Below the pieces are notes generated by a model. The model saw only the letters and a list, made by a program, of their open reading frames with translations, did not search any database and had not been told where the DNA came from. Positions 8,163-18,059 of a stretch of DNA of 20,262 nt are shown one piece after another. The position numbers were made by a program, and so were the translations under genes. The stretch comes from Perkinsus olseni (taxonomy: Eukaryota; Perkinsozoa; Perkinsida). The stretch is taken from positions 1 through 20,262 of the forward strand of contig JABANN010000581.1 of assembly GCA_013115125.1 (NCBI GenBank). The letters run 5' to 3'. Within the stretch, counting starts at the first letter, position 1. The number at the start of each line of letters is the position of its first letter.

Positions 8163-8929
8163 AGTGTCGCGATGCCTTATTCCGAAACTCAGAACCGTAT
8201 CTGGGATTGATTCCCCCGCGTAAAACGCTGTCCCAGAATCGACTCTGAGTTCCAACACTGGTCTATTGAAGACCTATTGATTAATATTTCGTCAATAGAA
8301 TCTTATTGTCGTGGTAATATTCATCCTCGAGATCGCCAACAGCGCGACCCTCCTGAGGTTTGTTCGGTTTCCATTGAATTTGACGTCGCGCGACGGGCGC
8401 GGATAGACGCCTCAGAAGGAAGCGTTCCGATAAACTATTTGATAATCACAGTATACCAGTTCGCGCGTCTAACCCTTAATGAGACTATTAACACATACGA
8501 GCTACCAGCATCATCGCGTCTGGACGCCATTCCGGTGGAATCCACTTTGAAGCATCCCATCGGAGGAAAAGCGCTTTGAGCTTTTCCATAGGTGAGACCT
8601 TAGTCGGAGAGTTTTCTCCCTGATAGCGCCTGACTCGGGCGCGCGGCTACTGCCCCCTCCCAAACTCGCAGGTCAGAGGTTTCAATTGACTAGACAGTCG
8701 GGTCTGCTGCGACCCGTGACCACTGCCCTACCCTGACGGAACCTCTCTATGGGGTTTCCACATTCGATTTAAATTAATGAACTCGTGAATGAACACCCCG
8801 AGGGAATCTTTCCGACGAACCAGCTGATGACCGGTAGACTGTAACTCAGCCGGTGCCAAGGTTTGGCGACGAACTTATATACAGGAACAGGGCTAATGTG
8901 ATTCAGTGAAATTGTGGTAGCCTACGGAA
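8163..8929. other. stretch without a supported gene
   Basis: A 100-codon plus-strand ORF (8277-8579) has no recognisable motif, signal peptide or splice-supported extension. The AT-rich start contains an imperfect hairpin (TCTATTGA...GTCAATAGA, about 8261-8300). I see nothing else. Confidence 0.4.
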
Positions 8930-9232
8930 TCACTCACGTTCACACATTCCACAGATGAAACCGGCTCGTGGTTTGTATCTTTTCGTCTTAGTTTCGCTCA
9001 CAATGTCGAATGCTCGTTGACGATTGTTGTGATTCCACCGTTTGCCTCGAGAGCTAACAGGCTGGCTCAGCAGCTGAGTCGGTGGAGTGCTTCTCAAGGC
9101 AATCACATGATATGACCGTATGAGAACCCAACTTTCAACACAACGGTTTGTGATACAGCAACAACGAAGGCTCAATGGTTGATAGATGCATGATAAACGA
9201 CAGCAGGAGCAACGGAGTAAAACAAGTGTCAA
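8930..9232 (-). CDS. possible small Cys-rich ORF, weak candidate of the secreted cluster
   Basis: One hundred codons: a Cys-rich hydrophobic N-terminus (MTLVLLRCSCCRLSC), then a basic segment with KTKRYKPRAGFICGMCE near the end. The CxxC-like ICGMC recalls the Cys-Gly cores of its neighbours. A canonical donor GTGAGT lies just before the stop, and a 45-nt intron ending CACATTAG could add a 15-residue tail (PLFLYISSS...). The N-terminus is unlike a standard signal peptide. It may be a diverged or decayed copy, or chance. Confidence 0.25.
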   Translation of the reverse strand: MTLVLLRCSCCRLSCIYQPLSLRCCCITNRCVESWVLIRSYHVIALRSTPPTQLLSQPVSSRGKRWNHNNRQRAFDIVSETKTKRYKPRAGFICGMCERE

Positions 9233-9495
9233 CTTCGAAGTATATTCGAAGCCGACTCGGCCATCTCCATCATCTTATCGCTAGACGTCAGCTCAGTTTC
9301 CTTTTCAACAGTTCCTCCTCTCGCTTTCCTCACGCTGTGAGTAGTCGGTGCCTGTCCTGTTCCGCTGGCCTGATCCCTATGACTGCCTCCGTGGAACCTG
9401 AGAACGTGAGGAGGAAGCTCAGAGAACGCGGCGCCGATGAGTTCGGTCACGAATCCAATTGCACCGAAGAAGCACAGCCAGTGGTCAACCGACCT
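9229..9495 (-). CDS. possible 3' exon with CFFG motif, weak candidate
   Basis: The frame opens after AACTCAGTAG (an acceptor-like end) with a hydrophobic block WLCFFGAIGFVTELIGAAF, then a hydrophilic tail ending NILRS. CFFGAIG recalls CFRGLFG and CFNGIC of the two nearby secreted proteins. No ATG precedes it, so it must be joined to an upstream exon. One in-phase option uses GTGAGG, which overlaps the stop of the gene at 9584-9880, as donor and makes this the last exon of that gene, but the acceptor would be poor. A plus-strand ORF of 150 codons (9175-9627) covers the same DNA and lacks supporting motifs. Confidence 0.25.
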   Translation of the reverse strand, partial: RSVDHWLCFFGAIGFVTELIGAAFSELPPHVLRFHGGSHRDQASGTGQAPTTHSVRKARGGTVEKETELTSSDKMMEMAESASNILRS

Positions 9496-9583
9496 CTACT
9501 GAGTTACAAGAGCGCTCTCAGGGTGGTCTGTTACTGTGACGGTGGGACGCTGTTGAAACTCAGTAGGGATCTGTTAAACAGCC

Positions 9584-9880
9584 TCACAGTGTTGGCCTGG
9601 TCCATGCGTCCATTTCTCTATCCGTAAATGTACGGTAATTCCTGGAGCCCTCGTCCTCGTAACTTGAGGTGAAGTTATCATAGTGAACCATTTCATACGT
9701 CTCATTTACAGGAGCACGTCGCCGCCGGGCCCGACGACCCCTGCAGAACAATCGTGCACACAAGTCGCCGAGGCAGCAACCGAGACTGGTGTCATCGTTC
9801 AGGAGAAGCTCTTGCTCTCGTTGAACCGTTCGGGCCGAGCACAACACCAGTATACAGCAAATGTATGTGTTGCGGAACAT
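9584..9880 (-). CDS. small secreted Cys/Arg-rich protein of the CFxG family, 98 aa
   Basis: The signal peptide is MFRNTYICCILVLCSA (cleavage about residue 16). The core GCCLGDLCARLFC (34-46) with Cys at 35, 36, 41 and 46 is followed by an Arg-rich run (RGRRARRRR, 47-55), then APVNETYEMV, which aligns with the EP...Y..V of the 10042-10617 protein. The tail is acidic and aromatic (HYDNF, YEDEG). One potential N-glycosylation site is NET (59-61); NFT (69-71) is another. A GTAAAT...CTCAAG segment inside could be a 46-nt intron, and GTGAGG at the stop could be a donor to an exon at 9229-9495; the unspliced reading is simplest. Secretion is inferred and the function is unknown. Confidence 0.62.
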   Translation of the reverse strand: MFRNTYICCILVLCSARTVQREQELLLNDDTSLGCCLGDLCARLFCRGRRARRRRAPVNETYEMVHYDNFTSSYEDEGSRNYRTFTDREMDAWTRPTL

Positions 9881-10041
9881 GGCAGACGGGGATGAGTGAA
9901 ACTCAACTTTGCTAATTTTCCGGCGTTGATGGAGCGATCGGGTAGTTTGGAACTAAACTCAGTCAAGCGATCATGGTTGTAACATCGAACACCGCGGCAT
10001 GGATACAAACTGTTAAGAACGTCTGACACACTAGAGGCCTT

Positions 10042-10617
10042 TCACCTCGCACTAGGGAATCTAAATCTGACCGTTTTCTTTTTCTTCTTTTTTCCATCAG
10101 AATCAGGAGTTCCTGGCTCGCTATCGGAACTCTGCGGACTGCTGTGAGCAGACCAGGTCGGAGAATCGTCGATGACTTCATCTTTTCCCACATCCAAAGG
10201 CGTCTGTGCTAGCCCGGTCTGCGAACTCACGAACCCATCTGTAACATCAAAACTTGCCGGTGGTACCTCACCGTAGCGATTTGGTTCAACTTTCTTTTCT
10301 CTTCTTCTGAACATGCGTTTTATGAATTTGCAAATACCGTTGAAGCATCCACCTTTGTGATCACCGAAATCATCGTCATCGGCTTCAGAAGCCAAATGCA
10401 TGACTCTTGATAAATCTTGACTGTCGGTTAGTTCCCCGTAAGTTGCATGTCTCTTGAGAAGACGAGTGCGATCTCTCGTCCATCTGTTCGCCTCTTGTTT
10501 ACTAAGCTGTCGCTTAACTGGCCCGGTCGAAGCCTCAACTGGCTCGGACGAAGCCTCAACTGGCTCGGTCGAAGCCCAGGCAGTGAGAGCAGCACTGAGG
10601 ATCAACAAGAACCGCAT
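10042..10617 (-). CDS. secreted CFxG-family protein with C-terminal KTVRF, 191 aa
   Basis: The signal peptide is MRFLLILSAALTAWA. Next are three 7-residue repeats (EPVEAST-like, residues 18-34, encoded by 21-bp tandem repeats near 10518-10572), a basic helix-like region (KRQLSKQ...RTRLLKR), an acidic patch (DDDDF, 80-84), and the family core GGCFNGICKFIKRMFRRR (89-106) with Cys91 and Cys96. EPNRYGEV (111-118) corresponds to similar P...Y segments in the cluster neighbours. The last third is Ser/Pro/acidic and ends in a run of Lys and KTVRF (181-185), which fits the RVxF PP1-docking pattern. It is a single exon. Its start faces the kinase gene at 11726 across a 1.1-kb divergent region. Secreted, possibly an effector; function inferred from motifs only. 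Confidence 0.75.
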   Translation of the reverse strand: MRFLLILSAALTAWASTEPVEASSEPVEASTGPVKRQLSKQEANRWTRDRTRLLKRHATYGELTDSQDLSRVMHLASEADDDDFGDHKGGCFNGICKFIKRMFRRREKKVEPNRYGEVPPASFDVTDGFVSSQTGLAQTPLDVGKDEVIDDSPTWSAHSSPQSSDSEPGTPDSDGKKKKKKTVRFRFPSAR

Positions 10618-10868
10618 TTTGAGGAAGGTGTCGGTGGAATGTGAGCGATCGAGCTACCAGAGACATGTGCATGAGGGCGAGCGAGTTGGAGCGAGTTGGC
10701 TGGCGCTCGGCTCCTGCCGCGTTGCTTGGTCGTGATTCACAGTGCTAAGCGGCAGTCGGAAAAGACGTCAGAGTCTATTCTCAGCCTTGTGCGGGGGGAC
10801 TGAGGATTGACTATGCACGCGTGCACATAACAGCATCAAGCGCATTGTTTTCTTAGAAAAGTACCATC

Positions 10869-10954
10869 ATCCCTTGGGGAAGGCAGGAAGAAGTCCTTGG
10901 GTAAGTTTGAAGAGTCCTTAGGAAAGTGTAAAGCGTCCGTGGAAAAAATCCAGA
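10869..10954 (+). repeat. 21-bp tandem repeat, about 4 degenerate copies
   Basis: AGTCCTTGGGTAAGTTTGAAG (10892-10912), AGTCCTTAGGAAAGTGTAAAG (10913-10933) and CGTCCGTGGAAAAAATCCAGA (10934-10954) follow one another, preceded by a more diverged copy from about 10869. In one plus-strand frame they read SLGKFEE-SLGKCKA-SVEKIQN and stop at 10979. A possible acceptor (TTTTCTTAG) precedes them, so this could be an exon or a relic of a repeat protein. Confidence 0.5.
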
Positions 10955-11725
10955 ACTTCGCAAGGAAAATGCCGTGACTGAGCGAGACTTCTTCCTCAGA
11001 AAATAATTTCTCCTTAGGATAAGCATTTTAATTCAGCAGCAACTGTGAGCATAGCAAACCAATAATGGTGCCAGTGGCACCGTGCCACTTCGATAGGTAT
11101 TCGTGACACAGGCAAGCGGTAATTTTCGTCGTCACACTGGACGATCAGAATCGTTGTTTTTCTGGGAAGGTTTAACAAATTTCGCTGCCACCCCAAAAAT
11201 CTTGAATTGAGTAACTTCGGATGCTCCATCCGATCAGCTTCCAGCTCGACACAGGAACGAGGCACAGAGCACATTCTCCAGCTCGCACCTGTTCCCACAT
11301 TAGCACGCAAATGTGCGTCGTTCAAGATTGATGAGATCTGTAAAATCTTGCAATCTTGGCAAATCTCAATACCACGGATTCTACACAAGACTCTTCACCT
11401 CACAACTTGTGGGCCCTTCAATGCAAGGAGAACATTCCATTCAAATCGATGACGAATTTGACTGATGAATTTTGATAGATTTTGACTGACTCCCTTGGAT
11501 TTTGGGAATTCAATTCCCGGAATTACCCATTAACTTTTTGACCGATACCCGAGTGCACTCACACACGCTTCAATTCACCAACGGTCAAATATGCTCGCTT
11601 ACAGTTGGAATCACTCCCACGTTGCGTTATATGCTGATTTTTGAACCGCAATTCGATGCCCCTTGTTTGTCAGTTTTTTTCTTTATCCATCTCGAGTACG
11701 TCGCCGTCCACCACCCTTCTTTGAC
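10955..11725. other. intergenic region upstream of the kinase gene
   Basis: No supported gene. Together with 10618-10954 it forms the divergent upstream region of the secreted-protein gene ending at 10042 and the kinase gene. A pyrimidine-rich tract (TTTTTTTCTTTATCCATCTCGAG, about 11674-11696, quoted in two parts as T-rich then ATCCATCTCGAG) ends in AG about 30 nt before the kinase ATG and could be a 5'-leader splice acceptor. Confidence 0.4.
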
Positions 11726-14700
11726 ATGATGGCGACTGGTCCGCACGGGGAAGCAACAAACGAAGATGGTTATCACAGATTCACCACCACCAGGCCCTTC
11801 GACTCGCCCATCACATGTGGTACCAATTTACAAGATTCTCTTCAACTTCGCTATTTCTCTGGACGTGAGCAACTGAGTGGCCGAGCGTGCTACACGCCTG
11901 CCTATCGAGAAAATTTCTGGCAACGACCTAAGCCGGTGTTCCGTCCGCCGGGCCAGCGACCTTCGAACAACATTCGTGATCATACCAATAATAGTTATTC
12001 ACTACGAAACTGTAAGATGGGGAAGACATCTGTTTTCTGTCATTTGGTTGATACTTTTTTAATTGCGATTTCCTTGAATTTTTGCACAGTTCGTTAGTTA
12101 GTTGCTCAGTCGTTGGCATTTCCCAATGAAAATGTGTCTCACTAAGGAATAGGTAAATAGAACTAATAAATATTCCGTCTTTGAATTGTGATTTCTTTAT
12201 TTTCTTGAATTTTTTCAGTGCTCATCATTAGTTGCTCAGGCGTAAGCTTTTCCCAGTGAGGATGTGTCTTACTAAGGAATACACCTTTCTATCAGGTACT
12301 ATGTATAATTGCAATCATGATAACAACTCCATGTACTCTCCTTATTACTATAACACCTTCTACCGCCCCAACGATGGTACGGTTAATCATTTCAATGTGA
12401 ACGCGATGCCGTCTGTATTAAGAAGTTGTAGAGTAGAGGCCTGTCGGAGTCCATTCGCGCCCTACAACGACACTATGGTAATACAGGGGAGGATTGATAG
12501 TATTAGTATCTTATTCTCTTGCTTATATTTTTTGAATGATATTTTTCAAGTTTTTGTACTTTTTCTTTGTTGCATTCTCATCAAAGTGTACGGAAATCGC
12601 TCGTCCAGTAGTTGTCCACTGGTGTCACCTGTATATTGTGCCCCCTAGGTGATTTCAATTGCACTATCTTTGTTTTTGTCGTCGCCTCTCCCGTTAGCAG
12701 GTATGGTATGCAAGTAGGTATTCGACTGGTATTCCGTTTTGATAGTCGGTACAGTAGTATCGTGTTCGCTTTTTTTCCTTGGGAGAGTTAGATTGCTTAA
12801 TGATGATTTAAATCCTGTCATGTCTCGTTAACAGGCATGGAATACAGGTACTGCTTGTCGCGTGTTCTGCTCCGATAGCCCCACAGTAGTACCATGCTTA
12901 CGTGAATGGTTCGAGTCGCTGAATCTTGAGTTGACAACTCAGACTTGTATCCTGGCCTTTCTCGTTTACAGGTATCGGTTCTTCCCCAGCTACACCCGGC
13001 GATCATGCCGAACGGCAGTCCGTATGAGACTGCATGTAGGATGAGTTCTGTTTGAGCTGCCGCGAAAATGATTGCATTGAATTTTCAGATTCTCATCATT
13101 ACAATGGCATCAGTCCAGTCGAAGGACCAAGTCATGAGGTAGTAAGAACTGGGGCGAACGGTTATCTCTCGCGCCCTGCATTCTTCTGTATATCCTGTTG
13201 TAGTCGTAACCAGAATGTATCATCCGTGTGCATTTCAGTTGGCGTTCGTCTTGTTGTGATCGTTCTCGAATCTGATCTAATCTAACTGTTGTGTAAAACT
13301 GACGTGACAGCCGGAAGCGCCCTTTGTACTGGGAGACGTGGCCATTATACCATGTACAGCACGATGTATAGGGAAAGCTTCTATCGGCTGCTTGTCTGAG
13401 ATTGCATAAGCTCTTTTCACTTAGAAAGTTACACTGTGTCAATTGAGTGTCCGCAGTGACACTACGATCGAGAGATTGCAGTTGTAAAAAGGGATCGTTC
13501 TCTCCGCCATGGGCCTGGATGACCCACCTGCTTTACTTGATGCCGAGTAAAATCCGGAGAGTGTGACTTGCTTTTGATTGGTGAGATGGCAAAAGAACGA
13601 TGAGAGTTTTATTGAAATGACTTTCTCGCCTGTAAAGAGGGAAGAATTGCAAGATGCAAAAATGTGGCCACTACTAATGTCGACCTCTATTGTTGTTTAC
13701 TCTCGTCTTCGTCAGGCTACTCAGGATTCCGGCGTATGGCGCAACACTTATTTGTCTAATCACGTACCAGTTGCCGCCCCGCTGCACCGAGAAGATACTT
13801 TCCTAGACACCCTGCCCGACGAAGTGCGGAAATTCCGATTAAGTCGCGAAGAGGTGGAAAAATTCTAGCGCTTGATTGTCCTCAAATATCGTTGGTTAGG
13901 TACAAATATGTGCTATCCCTCCGTCGGGGCCCTCCAACAGTCACGACGGGTATCCTGGATATCTCGGGGGTGGTACTTTCGGTTACGTTTGCGCTGGCTT
14001 TGTTCATGGCGCACGTTGTGCAGTCAAGGTAATGGGGCGAAATATCATCTCTTGCTAGCCTTTTTCGACAGGGAAAACGCTCGTGACATCGGTTTTTGAG
14101 CTTTGAGTTTTTCGTTGAACGGACAGAATCGCGGAAGTTGATGATGTACGTATCACTGATAGCATAGAATGTGGAAAAGTAAAGAAAATTAAATCGAAAT
14201 TTGGGAAAATTTAGCGGAAAAATTCATTCAGGAAGAGCGTGAAAATCTTGTTACCTATTTTCGCGAGCATTTCACAACATTAATTTTTTCGCTTGTAATG
14301 CACACTTTTTCCAGTGTCGAGAACGTGGTCTTAGTTCCATCCACGTCCGCATAGATGCCGTGAGTCGACTTGTAAATTCTCCATGTTTCGGCCACTGACA
14401 TAATTTTGATACTTTTTTGAGAGCTTCGTTTTTTCAGGTTAGCCGAGGCCTCGGGCGTACCTCAGTTGACGGGCACGATCCGCAATTTATACGCGAAGTG
14501 ATGACGCTATCCAAATTGCATTCCAACCATAATATAGTGACCTTGCTGGGGTTCGTCCCGTCGGATGCCACGTCCGATTCGTGTTTGTTGGTGATGGAGG
14601 AAATGGCAACGTCGCTGCAGAGCGTCATTGAAGGGGTCGGCCCTCTACCGGTAATAGGGTTCCCTGAATTGTACGGATGGGCCGGTGCAAAGATATAGTT

Positions 14701-16470
14701 CGATGATTAACTAAGCGCCGTCAAGTTGCGAGGATTGTTACTTGTTGCTTCTTATTACGAATTTGAAAAAGATTGGGGAAAATAGATAATTTTGACCTTT
14801 TTATGGGAAGCTTTTTTGGGCATTTTCCCTGACCTGATGTTTTTCGCTTCAGCGTGGACAGTTGCCGTTTCACATAACCATTGTTCATGCTTCAGATACC
14901 ATCAACATTAACCCGTATTGGTATCATTCGCGATGTGAGCTCGGCTCTGGAGTTCATGCATGCTCAAGGATATGTACATAGAGATATCAAACCCGCGAAT
15001 GTGATAACGGTTTGGGGATGGCGAATTTGGTTTTACTGGTCGCAATCTTGCAACCTGTGTAATGTAATTTCTTTCATCCTCCTCTTCCTCGATCGTTCAT
15101 CCGCTAGTTTGCAATTCTCCGTTTTCGTTTCAAAGATAGTGGATAATTTCGAAATATGATCTCGATTCGATTATGAATTTTGGTGGAGAAATTGTCAGAA
15201 GGTTGTTGAGAGTGTTCCGCGATTTTTCTGTTACTGCGGGTGAGCAGGAAGTCATAATACAAATATCGAGCAGTGGAACCGTGTGTGCTACTATCAATTC
15301 AACGGGGAAAATCATGAAATCACTGAAAAATATGTGCCTAGCCGTTCCATTTCGTACCACACCAAGTTGCTCGTGCGTTATCCTGAGGGGTCGGGGTGAG
15401 TATTCTGACCTGATCCGGAGAGAGCTGGGTGTGATACAGTATCAGTACACTCGAGTATCACTGATACTGCTATGAATAAATCTGATCGCTGTCGTTTTTC
15501 TATCTATCCTGCTGGAAGGTGGCTTCAGGTGCTATTATCACACTCATATATAGCCAAGCTTTGTGATTTTGGTGGGTGTTTTACTCTTGGAGAACTGCAG
15601 AATGGAAGTGCTTCGGCGGCATGTGCTACTGTCGAGTAATGATCTGAATTAGTGGTTGCGGTGAAAGTCCCTGCCTTGGACCTTAGATACGCATGTCCAA
15701 CTCATCCGTCTTGTCAGCAGTGTAGCTGCGATATTTACTCACTCGGTTTAGTGATGGTCCAAGTTGTACATTTGGTTGATATTTACACGGCCACGGAAAG
15801 ACGGAAGTTGGCGCCGCCGCCGAATGCAGCTCTGGCAGATATGATGGAAGTTGCTGGGTCTTGCGTAGGGCCTGGGTGGTATCTTAGGTCGCCCCTTGCG
15901 TGTTGCAAAATTGCGAATTGAGCGATCAATAGGCTCGTAGGATATTCCTGGTGAGTGCTTCAGTCTCTGTCATGTATAATGGTCACTGGAAATGACATAG
16001 CGAGTTGTGGCTCACTTAAAATTTAGTCTTTCCTTCGTACTGCGCAGGGGACGAGCCGCGGTTGGAAATTTAGTATACGTGCTCAGCGTGCCTACAGTAT
16101 ATTCATTTACTATTGGTTCGTGGACTTTGTCAGGGTGATGCGAACTTGTGGGTTTGAAACTACTGTGTAATGGAATGCCTGCTATTATCAGATGTCTGCT
16201 CTTGATGCATCCCGGCCTACGTCTCACTTCCTGAGAGATCATTTCGCATCTGCCTTCTTGCAACTCACCAACACCTATTCCTCGCCATCCAAGCCGGTCA
16301 AGCCTCATCGTGGAAGCGGCCATTCGAGATACTCGAGGGCATCAGTCAGTCAGAACACTGAGGGAAAGCGCAAGTGCAAACAGAGCACGATGCCTCCTAA
16401 CGTTAGGAGAGTTCTAGTCCCAAAATCGGGAGTCCCGCTTCGATCGCCCATGCTGCTTGTTGGCAGTTAA
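11726..16470 (+). CDS. Ser/Thr protein kinase with Tyr/Asn/Pro-rich N-terminus, 11 exons
   Basis: Exons 11726-12011, 12296-12477, 12972-13035, 13089-13138, 13716-13853, 13900-14028, 14438-14650, 14896-15009, 15529-15635, 15687-15864 and 16192-16470 keep phase throughout and give 579 residues. The N-terminal 240 residues are low-complexity (YNCNHDNNSMYSPYYYN) with no known domain. The kinase domain is complete: glycine loop GGGTFGYV (263-270), ATP-site Lys283 (CAVK), alpha-C Glu303 (FIREVMTL), hinge LVMEEM, catalytic loop HRDIKPAN (382-389), DFG 405-407, EYACP in the APE position (428-432), DIYSLG (443-448) and SRPT (494-497). It should therefore be active, phosphorylating Ser/Thr; the altered APE (CPT) is unusual. 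The C-terminal tail is basic. The donor after 15009 is GTTTGG, weaker than the others. Acceptors at 13715 and 13724 are alternatives 9 nt apart and both in frame. Seven introns are 245-577 nt, far longer than elsewhere in the window. The kinase part is firm; the first four exons are less so. Confidence 0.8.
12061..12285 (+). repeat. tandem duplication (130-bp period) inside the first kinase intron
   Basis: The block with TTAGTTGCTCAG, TTTCCCA-TGA-ATGTGTCT-ACTAAGGAATA occurs at 12061-12154 and again about 130 bp later at 12184-12285. Each copy carries its own acceptor-like pyrimidine tract with CAG. The second also has a donor GTAAGC, so it contains a 23-nt exon-like segment (12217-12239 region). 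Including that segment would break the kinase frame. Confidence 0.7.
12680..12985 (+). repeat. tandem duplication (134-137-bp period, 3 copies) inside the second kinase intron
   Basis: GTTAGCAGGTATGG (12693), GTTAACAGGCATGG (12827) and GTTTACAGGTATCGG (12964) are successive copies. The last is the acceptor actually used by the exon at 12972. Between them GATAG...ACAGTAGTA-C-TG also repeats. The intron has therefore grown by copying its own 3' end plus the start of the exon. A 15-nt palindrome (TGAGTTG-A-CAACTCA) lies at 12927-12941. Confidence 0.65.
13139..13715 (+). other. long kinase intron between the N-terminal exons and the catalytic part
   Basis: This is the longest intron in the model (577 nt, or 586 with the alternative acceptor at 13724). 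It contains GCCATGGGCCTGG near 13507, a start codon in strong context reading MGLDDPPALLDA up to a donor-like GTAAAA. That could be an alternative first exon for a shorter kinase isoform, but a phase-correct acceptor with a good pyrimidine tract is lacking. Confidence 0.35.
15173..15475 (+). other. 100-codon ORF within a kinase intron, perhaps a decayed copy of the activation segment
   Basis: It lies in the 519-nt intron 15010-15528. It reads NFGG near its start, VCATIN about 36 residues later and TPSCSC further on, which parallels DFGG, ACATVE and HPSCQQCSC of the real exons at 15529-15864 in the same order. Similarity outside these points is poor, so a duplicated, decayed exon is only a suggestion. 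A hairpin (GTGATACAGTATCAGTAC with GTATCACTGATACTG) lies at its end. Confidence 0.2.
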
Positions 16471-17244
16471 ATACTAAGATTTTGTATCTTTCTATTGTTT
16501 TGCTTGTTGTAGTGAATGCAGACTGGCTTCATCACGAGCCAGCGCTGCCGTTGATTGACTTGCCTTGAGTGGCGCAATTTCGAGCAGCGAAAGCTGCATT
16601 TACTATTGATCATAGAGGTGCCGTTTGACGATACAAATGAAAGCCACTGGCATCGTAATTTGTAACATCTTTCACGGCGATGGTGTCATTCCGAGAAGAA
16701 TGCGATAGCGGCAGTCTTCCTATTATTCTCTCTTCTTACAACACAGTTGACATCATTGCTCTTGCTACTGTTGTTCTACTTTTGAGTACCATCCTTGCTT
16801 GTTTGCTGCAGTATAACGATGATACGATGAGACTGTGTGCTCCTTCACTGAAGTGAGGCTTGCGTTTGTATTGTGCTGATCAATGCTGGCCGGGGGAGCG
16901 AAGGTCGAGGAGAAAGGCCCTTCCCTTGTTCTTACACATTTCCGCGACCGTTTCTTGAAGGTCAACTCATTGGGCAAGTTAAACAAGTGAACGAGTGTCA
17001 ATGGGTCCGGGGGCTTGCGCCGTAGCGTAGTGTTCTCTGTTACATGGGGACTGAACCTGAACTCGCCCGCCCAGTGGACGCCCACACCGTTAGTTATGTT
17101 GGCTGGGAGGCATGAGCAGAAATGCGAGGTACGATGTACCCCAGTTGTGGTACTTGTCAGAGAACTGGCACAAATCTGAAATGGTCAAGAAATACTGACC
17201 GAACTTCGCTTAGCTCATGCGGAGCGAAACATCCAGTCTACGGG
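16471..17244. other. stretch without a supported gene
   Basis: A 106-codon minus-strand ORF (16765-17085, starting MGVHWAGEFRFSP) has no recognisable motif. It could be the far end of the decayed transposon to the right. CGAGGTACGATGTACC near 17125 is a small inverted repeat. I see nothing else. Confidence 0.4.
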
Positions 17245-18059
17245 TTAAACCCGTCGGGTTTGCAGCTGCAGTATGGTTGACGGGTTTAGGGGTTTCTCGC
17301 ATGCTGCACACAATGCTTCTTCCTTAACCCTTTCCCGCATCTCGGTTCTCGCTTTTCCGAGCGGGAGTATAGTATCCTTGAACTGGGCAAGAGTGAAATA
17401 GCCGTGTACAGAGTGATGCGTAGTGAGAGGACAGTACCGATACATTTTGTGGCCAGGGATACAGGGGTGACTAGGGGCTCCCCTTCAACCTGGAATGGGA
17501 CTCTGCAATTTGTACAGCACCGTGTTCCTTTGGCAATGTGAAGCTCCTCCCTCGTGATCATCTTGCGGACCCGCAAAGCAACCTCTCCCCATAACTGCTC
17601 TCCTCCGGTCGATAGCGGCTCCCGATAGCGGCTTGGCGGGGTTCCGAATGTACAGGTGCCTCGGCTTTGCTGGCAGCATCAAGTTCCACCGCGTCACAGG
17701 CCGGTTCAAACAAGAACTGGGCTTTACTAGCCCCCTCAAAACCTTCAGCTCGTGGGAAGACTGGGCCACCCCCGCTGATCTCGGCCGCATCCTGATCGCT
17801 ATCCAGGGTTCTTATAACCTTCATACACCCACTAATACTGGTCTTCCTGATTCGATCTACAGGTAGAACCTGTCCAGACTTCGACAGATTTTTTTATGCG
17901 CCTCAGTATTTCTGAGGAGTTCGAGGTCTGCCCATATCCGAACAGCGCGGCTATTTCGGACCTACAGTTTTCCACATTAAGCTCCCGGGAAGCCGTCGCT
18001 GAACGAGGGTTCGACAGAGGGCTGTGCAGCTTGAAAGTTGATGAGCGAAATTTCGCCGA

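Noticed and set aside
9175-9627. 150-codon plus-strand ORF
   Set aside because: No signal peptide, domain or splice support. It is antisense to the candidate exon at 9229-9495 and runs over the end of the gene at 9584-9880.
12217-12239. 23-nt microexon in the first kinase intron
   Set aside because: It has good flanking splice sites and joins the first exon in phase, but it would put the following exon out of frame, and it is one copy of a duplicated intron block.
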